Shown: one piece after another, positions 1-6,389 of the stretch | How the letters are laid out: each line of letters begins with the position of its first letter | How positions within the stretch are numbered: position 1 is the first letter of the stretch | NCBI RefSeq assembly: GCF_018130955.1 | Contig: NZ_JAFCJM010000065.1 | Span: 1 to 38,810 of the forward strand | DNA: 38,810 bases | Direction of reading: 5' to 3' | DNA from: Bradyrhizobium liaoningense | GTDB lineage: Bacteria > Pseudomonadota > Alphaproteobacteria > Rhizobiales > Xanthobacteraceae | The notes under the pieces: model-generated | Database searches by the model: none | Seen by the model: only the letters and a program-made list of their open reading frames with translations | Told to the model about the DNA's origin: nothing | Made by a program: the position numbers and the translations under genes

Positions 1-236
1 ATTTGCTGGCAAATTAATCAGCAAAGCATCTCACGTTCGAACATGATCTCGGAAGGCGGCCCTCACCGGGTGCTTACAGAAGTGCGTCAAGGGATCGTCA
101 ATATCGCCACTTTCGTTTTTGCACAAACGACCTGACGTCACCGCCAATTGGCATCCTGATCCACTTGCGATGGCCGGACTGCGCGCCCCGTCGGTGTTGG
201 CGGGCTAACTGGCACCGGTGTTCGGTTAGGCCGCAA

Positions 237-416
237 TCATTGCGGCTTAGCCTCCGTCTCCCGCGCCAACTTCCTCCACTCTTCAGCGAGCTCCAGCCAA
301 CCCTCTTTGAAGGGGCTCACGGTGGCTCGAGCCATTTGATTGCACAGCTCGGCTTGCACGCGGTAGTGCTCCGCTAGAACGGCGGAAGGGGCTACGTCGG
401 ACAAGCGCAGTCTCAT
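237..416 (-). CDS. small conserved-type hypothetical protein (59 aa)
   Basis: Reading the minus strand from an ATG at 416 gives a clean 59-residue frame ending in TGA at 237-239. The protein is mostly alpha-helical and charged, with an EHYRVQAELCNQMA helix followed by a WLELAEEWRKLARE helix. That is the look of the many tiny helical proteins found in Bradyrhizobium genomes. It has no signal peptide, membrane segment or catalytic motif. The stop codon lies inside a short inverted repeat (ccgcaa/ttgcgg) that could help end transcription. Function is unknown. It is called on composition and helical pattern only. Confidence 0.55.
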   Translation of the reverse strand: MRLRLSDVAPSAVLAEHYRVQAELCNQMARATVSPFKEGWLELAEEWRKLARETEAKPQ

Positions 417-675
417 TGCCAGATATCCTTTTTCCGGGCCGGCGCGTTATCGCGCAAAGCTCGCTGAATGTTCCGAATATAGACCCCGTGGCACGCATGC
501 CGTGCCTGACCAACGCTGTGCCGCGCAAGAGTGCCGCCGCATGGACGTGCCGGTTCGGCGTTTGCTCGGGTGGCGGGTCCCAATCTACGCTCCGATATTG
601 CCTGACATTTGCTATCGGAAAAACCCAAAACTAGCCGGCTCCGGGGACCGGGGCAGCCCGCGGCCAATTTGAGCC

Positions 676-1389
676 TCAGACCTGCTTTCGTTGCTTTGGC
701 TTGCCCTCAAACCACTCCACGTGCCGGACTTTGAAGGCCTTAGTGCCGCCTGGCGCCTCGACGAGCACGGTTGTTCCCTTGGTCTTACCGATCAATGCCC
801 TGGCCATGGGAGAAGTCACTGAAATTCTTCCTTTGGTCGCATCGGCTTCCGGCTCGCCGACGATCTGCCAAGTCCGTTTCTCACCGGTATCTTCGTGGAT
901 CAGCGTCACGGTGGCACCAAATTTGATCGTATCGCCGGAGAGCTTGGATACATCGACGATTTCTGCCAGCGCGAGCTTGTCTTCTAGCTCGGCGATCCGA
1001 GCCTCATTGACGTTTTGTTCCGCTTGCGCAGCCTGATATTCCGAGTTTTCGACCAGGTTGGCATCATCGGCGATCGCCTGCTGAATTCGCTGAACCAAAC
1101 GAGGTCGCTCGATTCTGATGCGGCGCCCCAGTTCATCTTCAAGGGCGGCGTGACCTGCAGCAGTCATGGGAAACCTTGTCATCGCAGCACCAATCCGTCC
1201 CCCAAGTTGCAAGGCCAAAGGGAATGCAGAGTCTAACAGCCCTTCAAAGGTTGACAGCCGTTCACGAAGCCGTTTCTCCACAATCTCTCGTTCAGCTTCG
1301 GCGAGCTCAGTTTGGAGCGACCTGCGATAGCGCCAGATGTCGTTCCGCACGGATCTGATCTCACTGAAGCTGTCATCAATCTTAGACAT
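676..1389 (-). CDS. GreA-like transcript cleavage factor with N-terminal helical extension
   Basis: This 237-aa protein has two parts. Residues ~70-237 are a GreA/GreB-type factor: an antiparallel coiled coil (MTAAGHAALEDEL to LAEIVDV) and a C-terminal FKBP-like domain with the SPMARALIGK and VLVEAPGG segments that bind RNA polymerase near the secondary channel. Residues 1-70 are an added helical region with the RYRRSLQTEL motif shared by neighbouring small proteins. Typical GreA is about 158 aa. At the coiled-coil tip GreA carries two acidic residues that hold the catalytic metal. Here the first is Asn111 (ANLVENSEY) and only Glu114 remains, so cleavage activity may be weak. The ATG at 1389 is preferred over an upstream in-frame TTG at 1416. 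It is the last gene of the heat-shock operon starting at 3051. Confidence 0.85.
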   Translation of the reverse strand: MSKIDDSFSEIRSVRNDIWRYRRSLQTELAEAEREIVEKRLRERLSTFEGLLDSAFPLALQLGGRIGAAMTRFPMTAAGHAALEDELGRRIRIERPRLVQRIQQAIADDANLVENSEYQAAQAEQNVNEARIAELEDKLALAEIVDVSKLSGDTIKFGATVTLIHEDTGEKRTWQIVGEPEADATKGRISVTSPMARALIGKTKGTTVLVEAPGGTKAFKVRHVEWFEGKPKQRKQV

Positions 1390-1412
1390 CACCGAACTGA
1401 TCCCACTAACCC

Positions 1413-1937
1413 TCAAGACCTGCTCCGCAGTTCCTCAGCGAGCCGGCGCTCTATGAAGGTGCGTTCAACGTCAGTCAGTTTTGTGTTCAGCAGCCTGCGA
1501 TATCGCCGCACGTTTGCCTCGCGAGTCCATCGCGAATGATTTGCTGCACGCGCGGCCGGCACCGGCCGGTGCCGCCTCCTAGCCGCCAACCTTGCGAACA
1601 TGCGCTGCGGTTCGTCGGAAGCCGCGCACTCAAGCCCGGTGAAACGGGGTAGCCGCATAGCCAATCCCCCGCGGGGCGGCGGATCATCGTTCTCGTCCAA
1701 CTGCTTCAGCGCCGCCAGGATGTCGTCGAGATGCAGCGCGTGCTGGATTCCGGGGACTTCGCGAAGCGCGGGCTGCGATTCGACGACATACATATCCGAC
1801 GCCCAGGACGACAAAATTACTCGCTTCTCGTCGGTCGACAGTTTGGCATCGTTCAGGACATCGTCGGGTGAATCGTAATGAGATGCCGGGTGGAAAAAGG
1901 GTGCAACATTGTTGGCGGTACGATTGGCCTGGCTCAT
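1413..1937 (-). CDS. two-part hypothetical: heat-shock-linked N-terminal domain plus helical RRYRRLL motif
   Basis: This 174-aa protein of unknown function has a strong ribosome site (AGGAG, 7 nt before ATG 1937) and lies 90 nt downstream of an Hsp20 gene, so it is probably in the same operon. Residues ~10-95 (FFHPASHYDSPDDVL to PPPRGGLAMRLPR) match in layout the protein at 12791-13114: a 'hP' start, TDEKRVILSSWASD against GEKRAILASWASD, a HLDDILAALKQLD helix, then a PxGG-MRL end. That paralogue stops there. This protein continues through an Arg/Ala-rich linker into a helical tail, RRYRRLLNTKLTDVERTFI, also seen in the GreA fusion and at 11716-11949. The linker is of low quality and could mark an old frameshift or fusion of two genes. 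Confidence 0.7.
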   Translation of the reverse strand: MSQANRTANNVAPFFHPASHYDSPDDVLNDAKLSTDEKRVILSSWASDMYVVESQPALREVPGIQHALHLDDILAALKQLDENDDPPPRGGLAMRLPRFTGLECAASDEPQRMFARLAARRRHRPVPAARAANHSRWTREANVRRYRRLLNTKLTDVERTFIERRLAEELRSRS

Positions 1938-2027
1938 GTCGTGTCTCCTTTAGCTCCTTTCGTCGAGAGACTGGTTCATATGAGACGAGATCGAAAGCGG
2001 CGGCGACTATGCCGCCGCTTTCGGGCT

Positions 2028-2525
2028 TCAGTTTGTATTGATCGCGATACGCTTGACGTTGCGGCTCGACTGCTCAGACTTCGGAAGCGTTACCGTCAGG
2101 ACGCCGTTCCTGAAGGCCGCTTGGGCCTTGTCTTCCTCGACGCCCTCCAGCGAAATCTGACGTTCAAACGATCCGTAGTATCGCTCGCTGACGAATTTGG
2201 ATTCGTCGCTGCGCTCGGCCTTCTTCTCGCCGCGGATCGAAAGAACGCCGTTGGCGATCTCGACCTGAACGTCCTTTTCGCTGAGACCCGGAAGTTCGGC
2301 CGCAACGGTGACCGACTTGTCGGTTTCGCTGAGTTCGAGCCGAGGCCAAGCGAATTGGCCCTCCATCAAAGGATTGCCAATCTGACCAAGCGGCCCGAAC
2401 CCGCGAAAGACGTCGTCGAAAAGGCGGTTCATCTCGCGATGAAGCGTGAGAAATGGATCGAAAGGCTCCCGACGGGTTGAGAGCTGCTGACCTTTCGTCC
2501 ACGGAACAAGATCACGAATAGCCAT
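2028..2525 (-). CDS. Hsp20/alpha-crystallin small heat-shock protein (165 aa)
   Basis: ATP-independent holdase chaperone of the cytoplasm. It has an N-terminal arm with PFLTLHREMNRLFDDVFRGF, an alpha-crystallin domain at ~residues 60-150 containing the AAELPGLSEKDVQVEI and AAFRNGVLTVTLPK signatures, and a short tail with the I-x-I anchor (RIAI) used in oligomer assembly. Length is normal for the family. The ATG at 2525 follows a near-perfect AAGGAGG. It sits about 76 nt downstream of the class-A-like Hsp20 gene starting at 3051 and should be cotranscribed from that heat-inducible promoter. Its N-terminus resembles the second Hsp20 subclass of Bradyrhizobium rather than the MRxYDxxPLxRSTIGF subclass, so the pair may form distinct oligomers. 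Confidence 0.95.
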   Translation of the reverse strand: MAIRDLVPWTKGQQLSTRREPFDPFLTLHREMNRLFDDVFRGFGPLGQIGNPLMEGQFAWPRLELSETDKSVTVAAELPGLSEKDVQVEIANGVLSIRGEKKAERSDESKFVSERYYGSFERQISLEGVEEDKAQAAFRNGVLTVTLPKSEQSSRNVKRIAINTN

Positions 2526-2601
2526 GAAATCCTCCTTGACATGAAGCTGATCGACGCGCGGACGATTGCTGTCCGCGCGATGGGACTAGGCGAAAGGCGG
2601 G

Positions 2602-3051
2602 CTAGGCTGCCTTCTGCGTGATTTGCCCGGGTGAGGCGCCACCGCCGATGGCGATGCGCCGGGGCTTCATGGCCTCGGGGATTTCGCGGACGAGCTCGAT
2701 CCGGAGCAGGCCATTGTCGAACGCCGCCGTCTTCACCTGGACGTAGTCAGCCAGATTGAACTGCCGCTTGAACGGTCGAGCCGAAATGCCCTGATAGAGA
2801 TATTCGTGCTGGTCCCTATCGCCCTTGCGGCCTTCCACGGTGAGCACGTTCTGCTCGGCCCTCACGGCGATCTCATCCGGGCCGAATCCAGCCAGCGCCA
2901 GCGAGATTTGATAGCGATCTTCGCCGAGCCGCTCGATGTTATAGGGCGGGTAATTGTCCTCGGTCCTGTGCTGAGTTTCATCCAGGAGATCGAAAAGGCG
3001 GTCGAAGCCGATGGTCGAACGCCACAGGGGAGCGAAATCGTAAGTCCTCAT
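2602..3051 (-). CDS. Hsp20 small heat-shock protein, IbpA/HspA-like class A (149 aa)
   Basis: Holdase chaperone of the IbpA-like rhizobial class A. The N-terminus MRTYDFAPLWRSTIGFDRL is diagnostic. The alpha-crystallin domain (PYNIERLGEDRYQISLALAG to LLRIELVREIPE) is followed by the I-x-I anchor in RRIAIG. A longer frame reaching 3099 exists, but those 16 extra codons are the RNA-thermometer leader; the start is ATG 3051, placed after AGGAGGACTTGGCT. It is the first gene of the operon 3051-676. Regulation is expected at two levels: an RpoH-type promoter at 3173-3219, and a ROSE thermometer hiding the ribosome site at low temperature. Confidence 0.95.
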   Translation of the reverse strand: MRTYDFAPLWRSTIGFDRLFDLLDETQHRTEDNYPPYNIERLGEDRYQISLALAGFGPDEIAVRAEQNVLTVEGRKGDRDQHEYLYQGISARPFKRQFNLADYVQVKTAAFDNGLLRIELVREIPEAMKPRRIAIGGGASPGQITQKAA

Positions 3052-3165
3052 AGCCAAGTCCTCCTGAGAGCAAGATGGATACGAAGGAGCGCAAGACACC
3101 AGTGTCTGGCGCCCTGTTCAGTTCACCGGACCCAAAGCTGGCGCCCGGCACCGCTGCAAGCGGCA
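3052..3165 (-). promoter_or_regulatory. ROSE-type RNA thermometer in the leader of the Hsp20 gene at 3051
   Basis: The leader ends in CTTGCTCTCAGGAGG followed by ACTTGGCT and the ATG. This is the conserved 3' box of rhizobial ROSE elements, in which a U(U/C)GCU stretch pairs imperfectly with the ribosome site and melts on heating. The segment 3052-3074 is nearly identical to 12232-12254 in front of the other class-A Hsp20 gene. Further upstream the leader holds a GACAC/GTGTC hairpin and GGCGCC repeats that could form the additional stems. The 5' limit is inferred from the predicted promoter. Confidence 0.8.
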
Positions 3166-3172
3166 AAAAACG

Positions 3173-3219
3173 ACTTAGAAGAAGGGATATCAATTTCAAG
3201 GGCGTCCCGAAAAATTTTT
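3173..3219 (-). promoter_or_regulatory. predicted RpoH promoter with upstream A/T tract for the operon 3051-676
   Basis: On the minus strand: AAAAATTTTT (3210-3219), 9 bp, CTTGAA (-35, 3195-3200), then TCTAAGT 17 nt after CTTG (3173-3179). The alphaproteobacterial RpoH consensus is CTTG-N17-CYTATNT; the -35 is perfect and the -10 partial. The same A/T tract with identical 9-bp spacing precedes the groES promoter and the promoter of the Hsp20 gene at 12255. Confidence 0.65.
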
Positions 3220-3237
3220 GCGGCGATTTTCCTTCGG

Positions 3238-3345
3238 TTAATTTTGCGTTGCAGCTTGCGCGGCGAGACCTTCCAGCCAAGTTTCGGCCTCGCTGACCAA
3301 GCGCATCAGCCGGCGGCGTTCTTCTCGAGGGGCTGGGATCGTCAC
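3238..3345 (-). CDS. possible 35-aa ORF or gene remnant upstream of the Hsp20 promoter
   Basis: A GTG at 3345 opens a frame reading MTIPAPREERRRLMRLVSE, then AETWLEGLAAQ, and stops at TAA 3238-3240. It looks like a natural amphipathic helix rather than a random translation. There is no convincing ribosome site, and a stop codon lies directly before the GTG, so it may be the tail of a decayed gene. It ends just upstream of the A/T tract of the Hsp20 promoter. Confidence 0.25.
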   Translation of the reverse strand: MTIPAPREERRRLMRLVSEAETWLEGLAAQAATQN

Positions 3346-3453
3346 TCAGTTTTTTTTGCAATGCAGAATGACCCGCCGCTCGTTCGCGATCAGGAAACTG
3401 TGTGGAGCAGCGCAATATGTCGCGAGAGCAGCGAAGCCAAGCTCGATTGGATT

Positions 3454-4509
3454 TTACGTTGGAACGGCGATTTCGCAAACCAGCCCTTCCGCGCGCCAGT
3501 CAAAGAGCACCTTGCCGCCAAGTGGCCTGATGGTTCCTTCGATGAGGCGACTACCGAAGCCCTTGCGTTCGGGCGCATTTACTTTCGGACCGCCCAATTC
3601 GGTCCAGCGGAGTATTACCTGTCCATCCTCGGTGCGCAACCACGTCAATGCAATCCGGCCTTTCGCGTTCGATAGCGCTCCATACTTGGCAGCGTTGGTT
3701 GCCAATTCATGCAGAACCACAGCAATCGCCTGCGCAGCGGTGGGTTCTAATACGGTTTGCACACCCCCCATCACAATCCGCTTGTCGTGGCCCTCCTGGA
3801 GATAAGGGGCAAGCTCCTGCTTGGCGATCGCCGAGACTTCCGCTCCTGTCCACCGCGCTTCAACGAACAGCGAGTGAACATTTGCCATCGCTTGGATACG
3901 CCCGCTGATCACTTCCTTGAGGCGCTCGCAGGTGTCGGACTGAGAAAGATTGATGATTGCCTGTACGTTCGCGAGGATGTTCTTGCTTCGGTGCTCCGCC
4001 TCGCGCGCCAGAACGCTAATCTGCTCCTGAGCTCGCTTGTGCTCGGTAATATCCCTCGCAATCTTTGATGCGCCAATGATGTTGCCGTGGGCATCTTTGA
4101 CAGGAGAAATGGTCAGCGAAACGACGATTGAGCTACCATCTTTACGTCGCCGAACGGTCTCAAAATGGTCGATGCGCTCACCTCGTCGGATGCGGGTTAA
4201 AATCTCGCGTTCTTCGCTTTGTCGGTCCTCCGGGATCACAAGTGTAATGGGCTGGCCGATCGCCTCGGCGGCCGAATAGCCGAAGATGCGCTCAGCCGCC
4301 CTGTTCCAGCTTGTAATAATGCCGTCCAGATTTTTGCTAACGATCACATCGTCGCTATTCTCAACTATGGAGGCCAGCAGATTGGCCAAGCGCTCGGCAC
4401 GTTCCAGGGCCGGCTCGCTGACGAGAGGTTCGCGTTGAAGCCCCGACTGTTCTTTAGTCGCCAATGGGGACCCCCAAAACCCGGATGTGCACTGCAGTAG
4501 GTGCGCCAA
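3454..4509 (-). CDS. PAS-domain histidine kinase of the HWE family
   Basis: Soluble sensor kinase of up to 351 aa with no membrane segment. A PAS domain spans ~45-160 (SKNLDGIITSWNRAAERIFGY to KIARDITEHKRA). The phospho-acceptor is His173 in EAEHRSKNILANVQA, followed by the N-box HELATNAAKYGA (267-278), the WTE motif (302-304) that names the HWE class, and the G-box GFGSRLIEG. HWE kinases of alphaproteobacteria often feed stress signalling such as the PhyR general stress response. No receiver domain or response regulator lies nearby, so the partner is unknown. The start is uncertain: ATG 4509 gives the longest form, and a TTG near 4458 would remove about 17 residues. It lies between two Hsp20 operons in the same orientation. 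Confidence 0.9.
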   Translation of the reverse strand: MAHLLQCTSGFWGSPLATKEQSGLQREPLVSEPALERAERLANLLASIVENSDDVIVSKNLDGIITSWNRAAERIFGYSAAEAIGQPITLVIPEDRQSEEREILTRIRRGERIDHFETVRRRKDGSSIVVSLTISPVKDAHGNIIGASKIARDITEHKRAQEQISVLAREAEHRSKNILANVQAIINLSQSDTCERLKEVISGRIQAMANVHSLFVEARWTGAEVSAIAKQELAPYLQEGHDKRIVMGGVQTVLEPTAAQAIAVVLHELATNAAKYGALSNAKGRIALTWLRTEDGQVILRWTELGGPKVNAPERKGFGSRLIEGTIRPLGGKVLFDWRAEGLVCEIAVPT

Positions 4510-4903
4510 TCATAGCACTGAACGCAAAGGCAAGAAGTCTCCATTGGCACGGTTTCAGCGGAAATTGTCGGTGCCTTCGTCCAACTCGCATCCATCCGGC
4601 TATGGCTGGCTGCGCGTTTCGAGTCCGCGCCCTTAGGTCGTCCGGCCGGGCCGACCACCTAGATGGGGACGATGATCCGTTACGGTTTTCAATGGCCAAC
4701 ATGAGCAAGAAAGCTTTCCAGCGCAACGCGGACTGCACTTTGGCGTCATCTAACCCGCTCGGCCAACGTTCGCCAGTGAACACCGGTCTCGACCGCGTTC
4801 TATCCCAGGCTGCAACCCCATGGCGTGGCACCATTCTCGGCGCCAACGCCGAGGTCATCGAGTCGAAATTCCGAAGCCACGCAGCCTCACGATGACCGCC
4901 GCG
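4510..4903. other. gene-free stretch upstream of the HWE kinase
   Basis: No frame on either strand has credible protein character, a ribosome site or a recognisable motif. The longer open frames here are Arg/Ser/Ala-rich shadows. The kinase promoter should lie in this stretch, but I do not see a clear one. Confidence 0.5.
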
Positions 4904-5302
4904 CTAACTCACCTGAATCTTGCGCGGCTTGGCCTGCTCCGCTTTGGGCAGCACAATCGTGACCACGCCATCTTTCATTTGGGCGCTGATCTTGCTCTGG
5001 TCAACCTTGTTGGAGATCTGAAAGCTGCGCGCGTAGTGGCCCACGTTGTATTCGGTGTAGACCGGCTGCATCCCCTCATACTTCGAGAAATCAATCCGAC
5101 CTTCAATGGTGACGACGTCATCCTCGACGTTCGCCTCGATGCTATTGCGATCGACGCCCGGCATCTCCAGCACGACCGTCAGCGCCTCGGGAGTCTCGAA
5201 AATGTCCGTCACTGGCACGAATGCCCGTCCGGGCGTCGTGCCTTCGGTTTTCTTCTCGACTTCGCGCTTCTGCTGGACCTGTAGCTCCTGGGACTCTGCC
5301 AT
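4904..5302 (-). CDS. Hsp20/alpha-crystallin family protein (132 aa)
   Basis: Small heat-shock protein with a short hydrophilic arm (LQVQQKREVEKKTEGTTPG) in place of the phenylalanine-rich N-terminus of classical members. The alpha-crystallin domain runs from VPVTDIFETPEALTVVLEMP to AQMKDGVVTIVLPKAE, and the C-terminal anchor is I-x-V (KIQVS). The short arm suggests smaller oligomers. It begins 11 nt after the end of the Hsp20 gene at 5314-5739 and is clearly its operon partner. No ROSE box is visible in front of either gene, so this pair may respond to a different signal from the class-A genes. Confidence 0.93.
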   Translation of the reverse strand: MAESQELQVQQKREVEKKTEGTTPGRAFVPVTDIFETPEALTVVLEMPGVDRNSIEANVEDDVVTIEGRIDFSKYEGMQPVYTEYNVGHYARSFQISNKVDQSKISAQMKDGVVTIVLPKAEQAKPRKIQVS

Positions 5303-5313
5303 GGTAGCCTCCC

Positions 5314-5739
5314 TTAGCTCACCTTGATGGAACGCGGCTTGTCGGCCTCTGCCCGTGGTATGAACAGCGCGAGGATGCCATCGCGATATTCGGCCTTGAT
5401 TCGATCGGGTTCGATCCGAATCGGCACCGATAACGTCCGGTCAAACACGCCACTGATACGCTCGCGGCGATGGACGCTTGCCTGCTCTCCATAGGCGATC
5501 GTCTTTTTGCCCCGGATGCGAATGGTATTTTCCTTCGCTTCGATCTCCAGATCGTTTTTGTCGACACCTGGCAGTTCGACGACCGCAACAAGGTCGCCAT
5601 CCTTCTGGAATATATTGATTGGCGGGAAACTGCCGATCGCAGCCGTTCCACGTCCCATCCAGTCGCTTGCGACGCGTGCGTCGAGTGCGCGCTGCAGAGC
5701 CAGCAGCGCTTCAAATGGGTCACTAAAGCCAGCAAACAT
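5314..5739 (-). CDS. Hsp20/alpha-crystallin family protein (141 aa)
   Basis: Small heat-shock chaperone. The N-terminal arm MFAGFSDPFEALLALQRAL is followed by a PPINIFQKDGDLVAVVELPG strand region, the GVDKNDLEIEAKENTIRI segment, the AEYRDGILALFIPRAE signature and an I-x-V anchor (SIKVS). It is the first gene of a two-gene operon with the Hsp20 gene at 4904-5302. The ATG at 5739 follows a GGAGGGA ribosome site. The promoter is not obvious; transcription could also come from the small gene at 5844-6182, 104 bp upstream. This divergent subclass differs from the ROSE-controlled class A proteins. Confidence 0.93.
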   Translation of the reverse strand: MFAGFSDPFEALLALQRALDARVASDWMGRGTAAIGSFPPINIFQKDGDLVAVVELPGVDKNDLEIEAKENTIRIRGKKTIAYGEQASVHRRERISGVFDRTLSVPIRIEPDRIKAEYRDGILALFIPRAEADKPRSIKVS

Positions 5740-5843
5740 CTATTCCCTCCATTGACCGCCTCAAAAGGGAGCACAAGACAGCTTTCGACCACCCTCACCA
5801 ATGCAGACGGCGTGTCCGCCCACACTGCTGATGAGAGCAGCAA

Positions 5844-6182
5844 TCAACTCAATGTCGGCGAGGTCCGGTCCTGAGGTGATTTCAGCACACCCCAGGGCGT
5901 GACGCTCGGGGACATGAGCGTATCGATCCTCAGCGTCGGCGCCGACGCCTTCCAGTTCATCCAGGGCATCGAATCGAGATACCGGATTGGTGGTAACGGC
6001 AGCATTTCGCCCGCTTTCGCAGTTACCTGTCGCGGCCGGCTCTCTATTCCCCAGGCGGCCAGCGATGGCAGCGTCAGGGCCGATGCCAGAAAGGCCGTCA
6101 TCAGGTTTTGAATGACGCGGCTGGTGAGGCGATTTTTCTGCTTCTCTGCACGAGCGGAGCCAATGGTTTGATCTCTGATCAT
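5844..6182 (-). CDS. small exported hypothetical protein (112 aa)
   Basis: Unknown function. A basic start (MIRDQTIGSARAEKQKNRL) is followed by a hydrophobic stretch ending in an Ala-x-Ala-like site (LMTAFLASALTLPSLAAWG), consistent with a signal peptide or single anchor. The mature part is Pro/Ser-rich (PPIRYLDSMPWMNW, then TPWGVLKSPQ), with no catalytic motif. The start at 6182 is supported by AGGAGGA six bases upstream (6187-6193). It sits between groESL and an Hsp20 pair on the same strand, so a role in envelope stress is a reasonable guess but unproven. Confidence 0.65.
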   Translation of the reverse strand: MIRDQTIGSARAEKQKNRLTSRVIQNLMTAFLASALTLPSLAAWGIESRPRQVTAKAGEMLPLPPIRYLDSMPWMNWKASAPTLRIDTLMSPSVTPWGVLKSPQDRTSPTLS

Positions 6183-6206
6183 CTCATCCTCCTATCGTTC
6201 GAAAAC

Positions 6207-6299
6207 TCACCCATGCGATGGTGCAAAGCTTGAGGCCAGCATGAGCCAATTCAATGCAGCTCCACTCTTGCGCAACAACGCTTCGATCTGGGTGCTCAT
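6207..6299 (-). CDS. possible 30-aa ORF between groEL and the exported protein gene
   Basis: ATG at 6299 to TGA at 6207 gives MSTQIEALLRKSGAALNWLM plus ten residues. The amphipathic start looks natural, but the ribosome site is weak. It could be a leader peptide or chance. Confidence 0.2.
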   Translation of the reverse strand: MSTQIEALLRKSGAALNWLMLASSFAPSHG

Positions 6300-6354
6300 T
6301 TTGGATCCCCATCGCTCGATGTGTTAGCGATCTCCTTGCTTAGAGGTGAAGGGA

Positions 6355-6381
6355 GCGCCCGGCCGTCAGCAGGCCGGGCGC
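6355..6381 (-). terminator. hairpin terminator downstream of groEL
   Basis: A perfect 10-bp stem, GCGCCCGGCC with GGCCGGGCGC around a 7-nt loop, lies 8 bp after the groEL stop. In the transcribed direction it is followed by a pyrimidine stretch (TCCCTTCACCTC) rather than a long T-run, so it may terminate only partially. Confidence 0.7.
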
Positions 6382-6389
6382 AAGTCATG

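Noticed and set aside
413..667. 84-aa minus frame downstream of the GreA-like gene
   Set aside because: Low-complexity Arg/Ala/Pro composition and no ribosome site.
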